Under the pieces are notes generated by a model. That model was not told where the DNA came from. It saw only the letters and a program-made list of their open reading frames with translations, and did no database searches. Below are positions 56,245-64,000 of a DNA stretch of 64,000 bases, one piece after another. The translations under genes and the position numbers were made by a program. Positions within the stretch are counted from its first letter, which is position 1. Each line of letters opens with the position of its first letter. Source of the stretch: Oscillospiraceae bacterium (GTDB taxonomy: Bacteria > Bacillota > Clostridia > Oscillospirales > Acutalibacteraceae); NCBI GenBank assembly GCA_015066015.1, contig SVPE01000008.1, forward strand, positions 56,583-120,582, read 5' to 3'.

Positions 56245-56871
56245 TTAGCCGAGAAGACCGCCGAGCATCTTTTCCATAAGCTCGATACCTGCTGCTGAGC
56301 TACCGTCAAGGAAGAGAAGACCGATGATTGTTCCGAATACCTTCATAAGTACGCCGAGAACCATAGTAAGTGTGTCGCCTTCTTGTACAGCGGGATAATA
56401 CTGAGCTTTGAAGTGGTAAATTCTGCTGCCTGAACCTTCAGGAATTCTCCAGTCTGTGCCGCCTGCAAGTGTCTCACGTGTTTCTACGCAGTACCAGCCC
56501 TGGAATGCATCGCCCTCAGCGGGAGTTACAAGGGGAAGGTTAAGGTAGGATGAGCCGTTTGCTGATGATGAAGGTCTGAGGTTGAACATACCGTTACCGG
56601 GAAGAGCAAGGTATCTTTCAGAAACATATTCATGATTGAAGTGGCCTGTGCCTGCTGCATCATAAACGGGAAGCGGGATATAGGACTTACCTCCGTTGAA
56701 GTCGAACTCAACGATGATGTAGTCGGTCTTGGGATATGTAGTGCCTGCAAGAGTGATTGATGAACCTGCTTCCCACTTGTTGAGAATGTCATCGTTTGAA
56801 GCTGATGCAGAAAGTGAAAGTGCTCCGAAAAGCATCATAATAGCTAACATAACTGATAATATTTTTTTCAT
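56245..56871 (-). CDS. Secreted protein, unknown function (InlB B-repeat-like region)
   Basis: Signal peptide MKKILSVMLAIMMLFGALSLSASA; GWYCVETRETLAGGTDWRIPEG; C-terminal hydrophobic segment. Confidence 0.65.
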   Translation of the reverse strand: MKKILSVMLAIMMLFGALSLSASASNDDILNKWEAGSSITLAGTTYPKTDYIIVEFDFNGGKSYIPLPVYDAAGTGHFNHEYVSERYLALPGNGMFNLRPSSSANGSSYLNLPLVTPAEGDAFQGWYCVETRETLAGGTDWRIPEGSGSRIYHFKAQYYPAVQEGDTLTMVLGVLMKVFGTIIGLLFLDGSSAAGIELMEKMLGGLLG

Positions 56872-57023
56872 AAGTATACCTCCTAGAAATTCGTTAGTCT
56901 GTAGCTTGATTAGATTATATCACCTGAAAAGCAAAAATTCAAGCAGTTTTTGAAAGATTTTTGAATATTTTAATGAAATATATTTCTACTATCGATTTTT
57001 ATTGCCCAAATGAGACAAAATCG

Positions 57024-57053
57024 TTGACTTTGATGTTTAAATTATTATATACT
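57024..57053 (+). promoter_or_regulatory. Candidate sigma-A promoter
   Basis: TTGACT-18 nt-TATACT upstream of the 57085 gene. Confidence 0.6.
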
Positions 57054-57084
57054 GAATCAGTAATAAAGCTTAAAGAGGTGTGCT

Positions 57085-59844
57085 ATGACCGATAAATTCA
57101 ACTGCATCCCGTTATGGGGTCCTTACAGCAAAAAATATGCCGGCATTTCGCGTATTGCCGACCACGAAAAATATCAGGGTATACGCTTTGACTTTTCTGT
57201 TGCCCCTGCTATACATGCTTTTGATATAAGAGTACCGAATGTTACTCTTCCCTCGGCATATCATCCCTGGCTCTGCAGTGAGGATTATTCCTTTTATTCC
57301 TACCGCTACGACCTTGAGTGGAAAGACAAAGTATATGCCGATGTATCCTACACAAAGCTCGACGGTGAGAGCACTCTCGTCAGAACGGAGATAGTCAACA
57401 ACTCAGATCTTATAAAGGACTGTGTTGTAAACTACTTTTCTTCAATAGAATACCCTCAGGACTCCTATACAGAAGTCTTTCTTCCCGAAAAGTGCGACTT
57501 TATAAAGGCTACCGACTACAGTGAATATGTTTACGCCACCCCCAGACCCTGGGATGAGCAGAATGCCGACGGCAGAAAAAAGGGTGAATTTATCGACAAG
57601 GCCTTTACCTTTGAAAGGGGTCTGGGTGACCGTGCCGAAAAGTGGCATATGCCCCACCGTGTGATAAAGCCCTTCGGTGCAGAGCCGGACGACAGGGTAA
57701 GCTACAGGGTGAATCTCAAAAACTCCTACTCCAATGCTGTGCTGACCTTACGCTACCGCACAAGCGACATTCACTATGAGCAGGGAAAGCAGGTCGGCGT
57801 ACACTACATAAACAGTGAAAGCACCGCTACCTTTATTTTAAACGGAAAGACAACACTTCCCCTCTCCCCTTGCGATGAGCCGGAGATGATTCACATTCAT
57901 TTAGGTCAGCTCAGCGCAGGCGAGCTTGAGCTTTCCTTTGTTGCGACAGGTACGGGTGCTGCAGAATTCGACTTTCTTGCAATCACAGAAAACTACGACA
58001 AGGACTTCATCGAGGTAAAAAGCATACCCGTAAGCTTCAGACCCGACTTCATAAATGAAAAGCTTGAAAAGGGCTACCTCACTACCCTCACCTATGACAA
58101 GATTGACGGAGATTACCGTCTTCGCATCTTTGACAGCAATACCCGATTCAGAGAAATTCCCACCGGTGCCCTTGAGGACTGTATGACAGCAAGACTCTCA
58201 AACGGTGACGAAACCTTCGACGATGTTACGGAAAGCTTCACCGGTGCCTTTAAACGCAAGCACAGTGATGAAGGCTTTTTTCACAATGCGATAAGCCACA
58301 CCATCTTCGTTGAAAAGGGCGAAAAAAAGGTACAGTATGCCGTTATCTCAAAGGGCAGCTGCGACTACCTTACCGAAGAGGAGTACGAGAAAATCTACCT
58401 TGAGGCAAAGGAAAAAGCAGTCCGCTTCACTCTCAACGAAAAGGGCGAGACCTACAGGCTCAGCAACCAGATTCTCGCTGCAACGCTTCTTACAAACGTG
58501 GTTTACCCGATATACAAGCACGGAGAATACATCGTACATCACACTCCGGGCAAGCGCTGGGACTGCCTTTACACATGGGACTCCGGCTTCATAGGTCTCG
58601 GAATGAACGAAATTGCCCCCACATTTGCCGAATACATCATTGACACCTACTTAAGTCAGGAGGACAACCCCGACTATGCATTCCTTCACCACGGCTCACC
58701 CGTACCCGTACAGATTTATCAGCTTTACGAAATGATTCAGAAGGCGAAGGACAAAAAGCATCTGCTTTCATATTATCCCAGAGCAAGGCTTTACTACCTC
58801 TTCCTTGCAGGCAAGATAAGAGGCTCAACAACAGCAAAGTTCAGAAGCGGAATTCTCACAACCTATGATTATTTTTATTCCACAAGCGGAATGGACGACT
58901 ATCCTGCTCAGGTTGCCATGATGAAGCAAAATCTTCGCGACAAGGCTTCACCCGTTATCACCACAAGTCATGTAATCCGTTTCGGTAAAATTCTCTCAAT
59001 CCTTGCCGCAAAGCTCGGAAAGAATGATGATATAAATGAATACTCCGAGGACATAAAGAAATTCACAAAGTCTCTTGATACCTACTCCTGGGATGAAGAA
59101 AGCGGATATTACAGCTATGTGCTTCACGACGAAAACTACGAGCCCGTAAAAAAATTCACCACCGCAGACGGAGAAAATCTCAACAAAGGACTTGACGGCA
59201 TATACCCGCTTATCGCAGGTGCCTGCAATAAGCAGCAAAGTGAAAAAATCATCGCACACCTTGAAAATGAAAACGAGATGCACACCCCTTACGGTATCAG
59301 CGCCGTTGACAAGAGTGCCTCTTATTATATGGTGAACGGTTACTGGAACGGAAATATCTGGTTTCCCCATCAGTGGTTTATATGGAAAAGTATGCTCGAC
59401 ATGGGCAGAGCTGACCTTGCAAGAGATATTGCTCATCTTGCTCTTGACATATGGAAAAGAGAGGTTGAAAACACCTATTACACCTTTGAAATGGTAAACA
59501 CGGTAACAGGCTGCGGCGGATGGTTCCATAACTTCGGCGGACTTTCATCACCGCTCAACCTCTGGCTCAAGGCTTATTACTCGCCCGGAACAGTAAATGT
59601 CGGCTTTGACACCTACCTTGACAAGGTAAGCTTCAACGAAGACTTCACGGCCGCACAGATTAACTTCACCTATTACGGAGAAAGTGAAAAAATTACTCTG
59701 CTTTGTGTAATGAAGGACAACGAAGACTATTACGCAGAGCTCAACGGCAAGGAAATCCCCTTCAGCTTCATTGACGGACTGGCTGAGCTTACCGTTTCAC
59801 CTAAAAACGGCAGTGCTCACAGCATCGTTATCAAGAAAAAATAA
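57085..59844 (+). CDS. (alpha/alpha)6-barrel glycoside hydrolase (MGH1/GH63-like)
   Basis: YTWDSGFIGLGMNEI; YWNGNIWFPHQWFIWKSM; FHNFGGLSSPLNLWLKAYYSPG. Confidence 0.7.
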   Translation: MTDKFNCIPLWGPYSKKYAGISRIADHEKYQGIRFDFSVAPAIHAFDIRVPNVTLPSAYHPWLCSEDYSFYSYRYDLEWKDKVYADVSYTKLDGESTLVRTEIVNNSDLIKDCVVNYFSSIEYPQDSYTEVFLPEKCDFIKATDYSEYVYATPRPWDEQNADGRKKGEFIDKAFTFERGLGDRAEKWHMPHRVIKPFGAEPDDRVSYRVNLKNSYSNAVLTLRYRTSDIHYEQGKQVGVHYINSESTATFILNGKTTLPLSPCDEPEMIHIHLGQLSAGELELSFVATGTGAAEFDFLAITENYDKDFIEVKSIPVSFRPDFINEKLEKGYLTTLTYDKIDGDYRLRIFDSNTRFREIPTGALEDCMTARLSNGDETFDDVTESFTGAFKRKHSDEGFFHNAISHTIFVEKGEKKVQYAVISKGSCDYLTEEEYEKIYLEAKEKAVRFTLNEKGETYRLSNQILAATLLTNVVYPIYKHGEYIVHHTPGKRWDCLYTWDSGFIGLGMNEIAPTFAEYIIDTYLSQEDNPDYAFLHHGSPVPVQIYQLYEMIQKAKDKKHLLSYYPRARLYYLFLAGKIRGSTTAKFRSGILTTYDYFYSTSGMDDYPAQVAMMKQNLRDKASPVITTSHVIRFGKILSILAAKLGKNDDINEYSEDIKKFTKSLDTYSWDEESGYYSYVLHDENYEPVKKFTTADGENLNKGLDGIYPLIAGACNKQQSEKIIAHLENENEMHTPYGISAVDKSASYYMVNGYWNGNIWFPHQWFIWKSMLDMGRADLARDIAHLALDIWKREVENTYYTFEMVNTVTGCGGWFHNFGGLSSPLNLWLKAYYSPGTVNVGFDTYLDKVSFNEDFTAAQINFTYYGESEKITLLCVMKDNEDYYAELNGKEIPFSFIDGLAELTVSPKNGSAHSIVIKKK

Positions 59845-59856
59845 AGGAGAAAAGCT

Positions 59857-61434
59857 ATGTACGAAAATCACAAGCCGCTTAAAATCAACATAATTTCCGA
59901 CATCCACTACTATTCACAGAAAACCGGTGTCACGGGCAAGGCCTTCGAAAAGGAAAACGTAAAAACTCCCAACGACCTTCTCAATTGCGAGAAAATCCTT
60001 TCCGCTCTTATGGACCAGCTTGCAGAAGACGAATGTGAAATCGTTCTTGTCTCCGGCGACGTTACAACAAGAGCCGAAATCGAAGCTCACGAGGGCGTTA
60101 TCAGGCTTCTTCGCTCACTCAGACAAAGAGGCAAAAAGGTTTATGTAATCACCGCCACCCACGATTTTCATGACGGTGACGTCACAAGAAGATTCGACGG
60201 TGACAGTGTAGTGCAGGTGCCTGCAGTAAAGCGTGAAGAGCTTTACGATTTATACAGGGAATTCGGCCCCGACGAGGCAATTTCCGTACACAGAGACAGT
60301 ATGTCCTACGTTGTACAGCTCTGCGACGGCTACCGTCTTTTTGCACTCAATGACGACAGAAACCACAAGGGTGCCAGCGGCTTTTCCGACGACTGCTTTG
60401 AGTGGATTGAAGCACAGATTAAGGACGCCCACGAAAACGGTCAGTTCATAATCCCCATGACTCACCACCCGATGCTCTCACCGTCTCCCTTCTACACCAT
60501 CATCGGCAGAAGCAACATTATGGGTGAGGCCGAAAGAAGAATTGACGAGCTGACAGAGCTCGGTGTAAACTACATGTTTACCGGTCATACCCATATGCAG
60601 GATATCTCCTACAAGTACACTGAAAAGGATAAGATTTTCTATGACATCACAACTGCCGCTGCAGTAGGCTATCCGGCAACCTTCCGTCAGGTTACCTTCC
60701 TTCCCTCAGAGGGAAAAATTGATGTAAACTCTGTAGACGTACAGTGTGACATTAACGGCAGACCTCTCAAGGAGCATCTTGAGGACAAATTCTTCGGCAT
60801 GATCAGAAGAGTAATCGATGCCGCCGGCAAGGATATTCCCGAGCTTGCAAGACTTGCCACCGCCTTCAGCGTAAAAGAAAAGCTTATCTACAAAATCGGT
60901 TGGATTATCAAGCCCTTTGCAAAGCTACTTTCAAAGCTTAAAATCGGCACCGTTGCAAAGCTTGTAAAAAAAGAAAGCGGTCTTAAGAAAAAAGACTATG
61001 CCCATATCAAGGACAACAAGGTTACAGACTTCATCGTTTCCCTTGTAAGAAACCTCTACGGCGGTGACAGCCCTTATTCTCCCGATACTGCCGAATACAA
61101 AATCACAATGGGCATACTTGCAATAATTGACAGTCTGCTTAATCTCTTCGGTGTGAAAATCGGCAAAATCCTCAAGGGCGCAACCTCCGTACAAAGTCTC
61201 GTTGAACCGCTTCTTTACAACAGCGGCATCTGCGATGAAAAAGCCGTGCTGAATCTCCGGGACAACCTTCCCGAAAAGCAGGAAAACGCTGAGCACTTTG
61301 TAAAAAGCAACAAAGCTCTCCCGATTGTTATTCTCCTTGTTCTGCTTGTGCTCGTATTTCTTCCGATAATCTTACTGTGGCTCGGAATAGGATTTATCGT
61401 TAACCGGATAAAATACGGAAAGCTGATGAAATAA
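59857..61434 (+). CDS. Metallophosphoesterase with C-terminal TM (paralog of 30973-32325)
   Basis: INIISDIHYYS, LVSGDVTTRAE, TATHDFHDG, MTHHPML, FTGHTHMQ; C-terminal TM. Confidence 0.87.
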   Translation: MYENHKPLKINIISDIHYYSQKTGVTGKAFEKENVKTPNDLLNCEKILSALMDQLAEDECEIVLVSGDVTTRAEIEAHEGVIRLLRSLRQRGKKVYVITATHDFHDGDVTRRFDGDSVVQVPAVKREELYDLYREFGPDEAISVHRDSMSYVVQLCDGYRLFALNDDRNHKGASGFSDDCFEWIEAQIKDAHENGQFIIPMTHHPMLSPSPFYTIIGRSNIMGEAERRIDELTELGVNYMFTGHTHMQDISYKYTEKDKIFYDITTAAAVGYPATFRQVTFLPSEGKIDVNSVDVQCDINGRPLKEHLEDKFFGMIRRVIDAAGKDIPELARLATAFSVKEKLIYKIGWIIKPFAKLLSKLKIGTVAKLVKKESGLKKKDYAHIKDNKVTDFIVSLVRNLYGGDSPYSPDTAEYKITMGILAIIDSLLNLFGVKIGKILKGATSVQSLVEPLLYNSGICDEKAVLNLRDNLPEKQENAEHFVKSNKALPIVILLVLLVLVFLPIILLWLGIGFIVNRIKYGKLMK

Positions 61435-61436
61435 AA

Positions 61437-61646
61437 ATGGAAATCCGCAAAGGAAAATACCGCCACTTCAAGGGCAAGGAATATGAGGTTATCGACATTG
61501 TAAGACACAGTGAAACAGGAGAAGAAATGGTGCTTTACAAGGCACTCTACGGCGACGGTGGTCTTTGGGTAAGACCCGCCTGCATGTGGAATGAAACCGT
61601 TGAAAGAGACGGAAAGGTTTTCAGGCGCTTTGAGTTTATCGGGTAA
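61437..61646 (+). CDS. DUF1653 protein
   Basis: GKYRHFKGKEYEVIDIVRHSETGEEMVLYKALYGDGGLWVRPACMW. Confidence 0.85.
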   Translation: MEIRKGKYRHFKGKEYEVIDIVRHSETGEEMVLYKALYGDGGLWVRPACMWNETVERDGKVFRRFEFIG

Positions 61647-61665
61647 TAACACATAAAGTCAAAAT

Positions 61666-61688
61666 AACCGGGACATCGAATCCCGGTT
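61666..61688 (+). terminator. Terminator after DUF1653 gene
   Basis: AACCGGGA catcgaa TCCCGGTT + T tract. Confidence 0.8.
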
Positions 61689-61739
61689 ATTTTTTCTGAC
61701 CGCCGGTCAGCGGCGCGAGGCTAAGCCTCGCGCATTTTC

Positions 61740-61845
61740 CGCGGGGAGAAGCTTTGACTTAGTCAAAGCTGCCGCCGTAAGCCGACTTTCTGCGAAAGTC
61801 GGCTTACGGCGGCATGGCAACGCTGCGCGTTGCCTGCTCCCCGCG
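61740..61845. repeat. Cloverleaf-like palindromic intergenic repeat, copy D
   Basis: Outer CGCGGGGAG (61740-61748)/CTCCCCGCG (61837-61845); inner AGCTTTGACT/AGTCAAAGCT, GCCGCCGTAAGCCGACTTTC/GAAAGTCGGCTTACGGCGGC (20 bp), GGCAACGC/GCGTTGCC. Confidence 0.88.
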
Positions 61846-61910
61846 CCCTCCTCCCCACACTTACGTCAGAGCCTGAATTGTTAACTCATTTTAACAATAA
61901 GCCCATTTTC

Positions 61911-61939
61911 TTGACTTAAAAACGTAATAATGGTATTAT
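61911..61939 (+). promoter_or_regulatory. Candidate sigma-A promoter for kinase gene
   Basis: TTGACT-17 nt-TATTAT. Confidence 0.7.
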
Positions 61940-61981
61940 AGGATACATAAATATATAAAAACTCGCAAAGGAGTTGAAATA

Positions 61982-63847
61982 ATGACTGTAGAAAAGTTAA
62001 GAAACTACGAGCCTCTTTTTGATGCGTGGACCGTTGAGGGCAAGCTTGCTGAAGGGAGATATTCCAAGGTCTTCAGGGTTGCCAATGTATCCGACGGTAA
62101 GGTTCGCCATCAGTGTCTGAAAACCATAAAGTTCCCCTCAGGCAACGAGGAATTGAGTCAGGTTATTTCATCGGGCATTTATACAAATGTGCAACAGTAT
62201 CTCGACGAAGTGGAGCAATCTGTGAGAAAAAATATGGACAAGATGCTGTCTCTGAGAGGCAACAGGAATATTGTCCGTTTCGACAACTATACAATCATAA
62301 AGGAAAGCTCCTGCTTCTACCTTGTTATCCTTATGGAGCTTCTTACCCCGCTGAACGAGCATATGCGCGGCGATTCCGCAGTACAAAACGACGTTATAAA
62401 GCTCGGTACCGATATATGCTCTGCCCTTGAGGCATTCCGCGGTGCAGGAATTGTCCACCACGAAATCAAACCCGAAAACATCTATGTTGACCGTCACGGA
62501 AACTTCAAGCTTGGCGACTTCGGCGTATGTAAAGGCCGCTTTGGTGAAGACAAGGTTGTTTCCTCCTATATTGCACCCGAGCTTTACGGCACAGGCACAA
62601 TAGATATCAGCTCCGACATATACTCGCTGGGTATTCTCATCTATAAGCTTCTTAACAATAACCGCCTCCCCTTCCTTCCCCAGTATCCCGCACCCGTTTC
62701 TGTTGCTGACAGAGAGCTTGCTTTCGAAAGACGAATGAGAGGCGACCTTTTCCCTGCACCGTCAAATGCAACCTCCGGGCTTGCAAATGTAATTTTCAAA
62801 GCAACGGCACACCGTGCTCACGAGCGTTACCTTACACCCGAGGATTTCTCACGAAACCTCGAGGCAAACTATGTTTTTGCTCCGCCCGTAACAACACTTA
62901 ATCCGCCGCTTTATACACCTGCAGTGCCTGTTATGCCTGTCGCACCGGCAACTCAGATTCAGTCCCCTGCTTACACAGACCCTGCCGCCCCCTACGGTGA
63001 CGACTCAGATTTTCAGGACATCTTCGACGAAGGTGCAGACGATACCGAAGCAGGCGAAAGCGTCAGCAAAAAATGGTACTTTATCATTATTGCACTTGTA
63101 GTAATACTCGGCATAACAATTGCCGCCGTTTCAGGCAGTAAGAAAAAGGATAAAACCACAACTACCACAACCACCCAGGCAATAACCTTCGGCCAGCAGG
63201 AAAACACCTATCCCACTGCCGAACCCACCGCACCCCCCACAACAACACAGCCGACAACTGCCTCCACTACAACCACAACTGCACCAAGTACAACAGAAAC
63301 CACTACATCAACAACAGCCGTCACAACTACGGTTGACGCTCCCTCTGCAGTTACAACTACGACCAATCCATATACCACACAGGCACCCCCGCCGTCAACC
63401 TCGGCAACAACCACAACGGAAACTACAACAGAAACAACAACGGAAACTACCACCGAAGCCGTTACTGACCCTCAGCTTATCTATAACATGCACGTTGAAG
63501 GTGCCGAGGATACCAGAGGCAGAAGGTATACTGTTGTTTCCGCTTCACCTCAGGGCTCATTCAACGGCAAAGACATCACAGTCCGTGTTGAAGGTCTCCC
63601 CGGTGAGGAATTCACTGTAAATGAAAGCAAAATCTTCATTTATACCCTTGACGGCAATAAGGCAACCAGCAGTACGGCAACCGCAACTCTTGTAAAAGGC
63701 TCAGACGGTGCAGTCACCTGCTTTATTACCGCAGAGAATCCTGCCTTCAGCTATACACCGGGCTCCTATAACTATTATGTGTGCCTGGAAGAGGAAGCTA
63801 TAGCTTCGGAAAGTGCAGTAAATATCGGTGTACAGATAAAAGTATAA
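61982..63847 (+). CDS. Membrane Ser/Thr protein kinase-like protein with HHE instead of HRD and Thr-rich extracellular linker
   Basis: LAEGRYSKVFRV, CLKTIK, IVHHEIKPENIYVDRHGNFKLGDFGVCKG; TM WYFIIIALVVILGITIAAV; Thr-rich stalk and C-terminal domain. Confidence 0.88.
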   Translation: MTVEKLRNYEPLFDAWTVEGKLAEGRYSKVFRVANVSDGKVRHQCLKTIKFPSGNEELSQVISSGIYTNVQQYLDEVEQSVRKNMDKMLSLRGNRNIVRFDNYTIIKESSCFYLVILMELLTPLNEHMRGDSAVQNDVIKLGTDICSALEAFRGAGIVHHEIKPENIYVDRHGNFKLGDFGVCKGRFGEDKVVSSYIAPELYGTGTIDISSDIYSLGILIYKLLNNNRLPFLPQYPAPVSVADRELAFERRMRGDLFPAPSNATSGLANVIFKATAHRAHERYLTPEDFSRNLEANYVFAPPVTTLNPPLYTPAVPVMPVAPATQIQSPAYTDPAAPYGDDSDFQDIFDEGADDTEAGESVSKKWYFIIIALVVILGITIAAVSGSKKKDKTTTTTTTQAITFGQQENTYPTAEPTAPPTTTQPTTASTTTTTAPSTTETTTSTTAVTTTVDAPSAVTTTTNPYTTQAPPPSTSATTTTETTTETTTETTTEAVTDPQLIYNMHVEGAEDTRGRRYTVVSASPQGSFNGKDITVRVEGLPGEEFTVNESKIFIYTLDGNKATSSTATATLVKGSDGAVTCFITAENPAFSYTPGSYNYYVCLEEEAIASESAVNIGVQIKV

Positions 63848-63874
63848 GCCTGTACATTTGTAAAGTCACTTGAC

Positions 63875-64000
63875 GGGGTTGTTGCATTAAGCGCAGACCA
63901 AAAAGCAAAACAAAAAGCAGGTATTTGAAGTAGTAAATCTACTGAAAATATCTGCTTTAATTCTATTGAAAGTAACTTTTAAGTGTTGCATAAAACATAA
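63875..64000. mobile_element. MITE-like element, copy 2 (truncated by window end)
   Basis: Matches 17657 onward except one A deleted in the poly-A run and a 3-nt aag insertion. Confidence 0.8.

Noticed and set aside
63208-63453. Val-rich minus-strand ORF (MVVSVVVSVVV...)
   Set aside because: Antisense of the Thr-rich stalk of the kinase gene.
1-64000. A phage, defence island or secondary-metabolite cluster
   Set aside because: No integrase, capsid, nuclease, restriction-modification, NRPS/PKS or RiPP-like genes recognised.

Overview
Window from a low-to-mid GC Gram-positive genome, most likely an anaerobic gut Clostridia/Oscillospiraceae-type bacterium (inferred from gene content). I found no tRNA, rRNA, CRISPR array or transposase gene. 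The left part is a long minus-strand division and cell-wall (dcw) cluster: mraZ-rsmH-ftsL-ftsI/spoVD-murE-mraY-ftsW-murG-murA-ftsQ, then ftsZ and two secreted or anchored proteins of unknown function. murF, murD, murC and ftsA are not in it. Next come a Cys-nucleophile alpha/beta hydrolase, a split-metH/metF operon, an ACT/DUF711 pair, a DUF4236 repeat protein, GH27 and GH4 alpha-galactosidases, metallophosphoesterases, a TraX-like protein, and a sulfatase/anSME/D-aminotransferase/alanine racemase operon. The right part has an MFS/GPH transporter, proC, an MscL with a zinc ribbon, a PflX-like radical SAM protein, a DUF5685/DnaJ/membrane-protein operon, a folT-like ECF gene behind a candidate THF riboswitch, coaX, an SGNH-Big2 surface protein, a degenerate S11 peptidase, an (alpha/alpha)6 glycosidase with a phosphoesterase operon, and a kinase with an HHE motif in place of HRD. 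The most unusual content is intergenic: (i) GC-rich cloverleaf-like palindromes with a shared GGGGAG/CTCCCC clamp and exchanged inner hairpins, (ii) a ~220 bp MITE-like element with 17 bp TIRs and a second copy at the window end, (iii) a ~390 bp composite element holding an evenly spaced GTGAAGTT array with self-complementary spacers, and (iv) TGCATTC-heptad elements. All calls come from reading the sequence and ORF track; no database searches were run.
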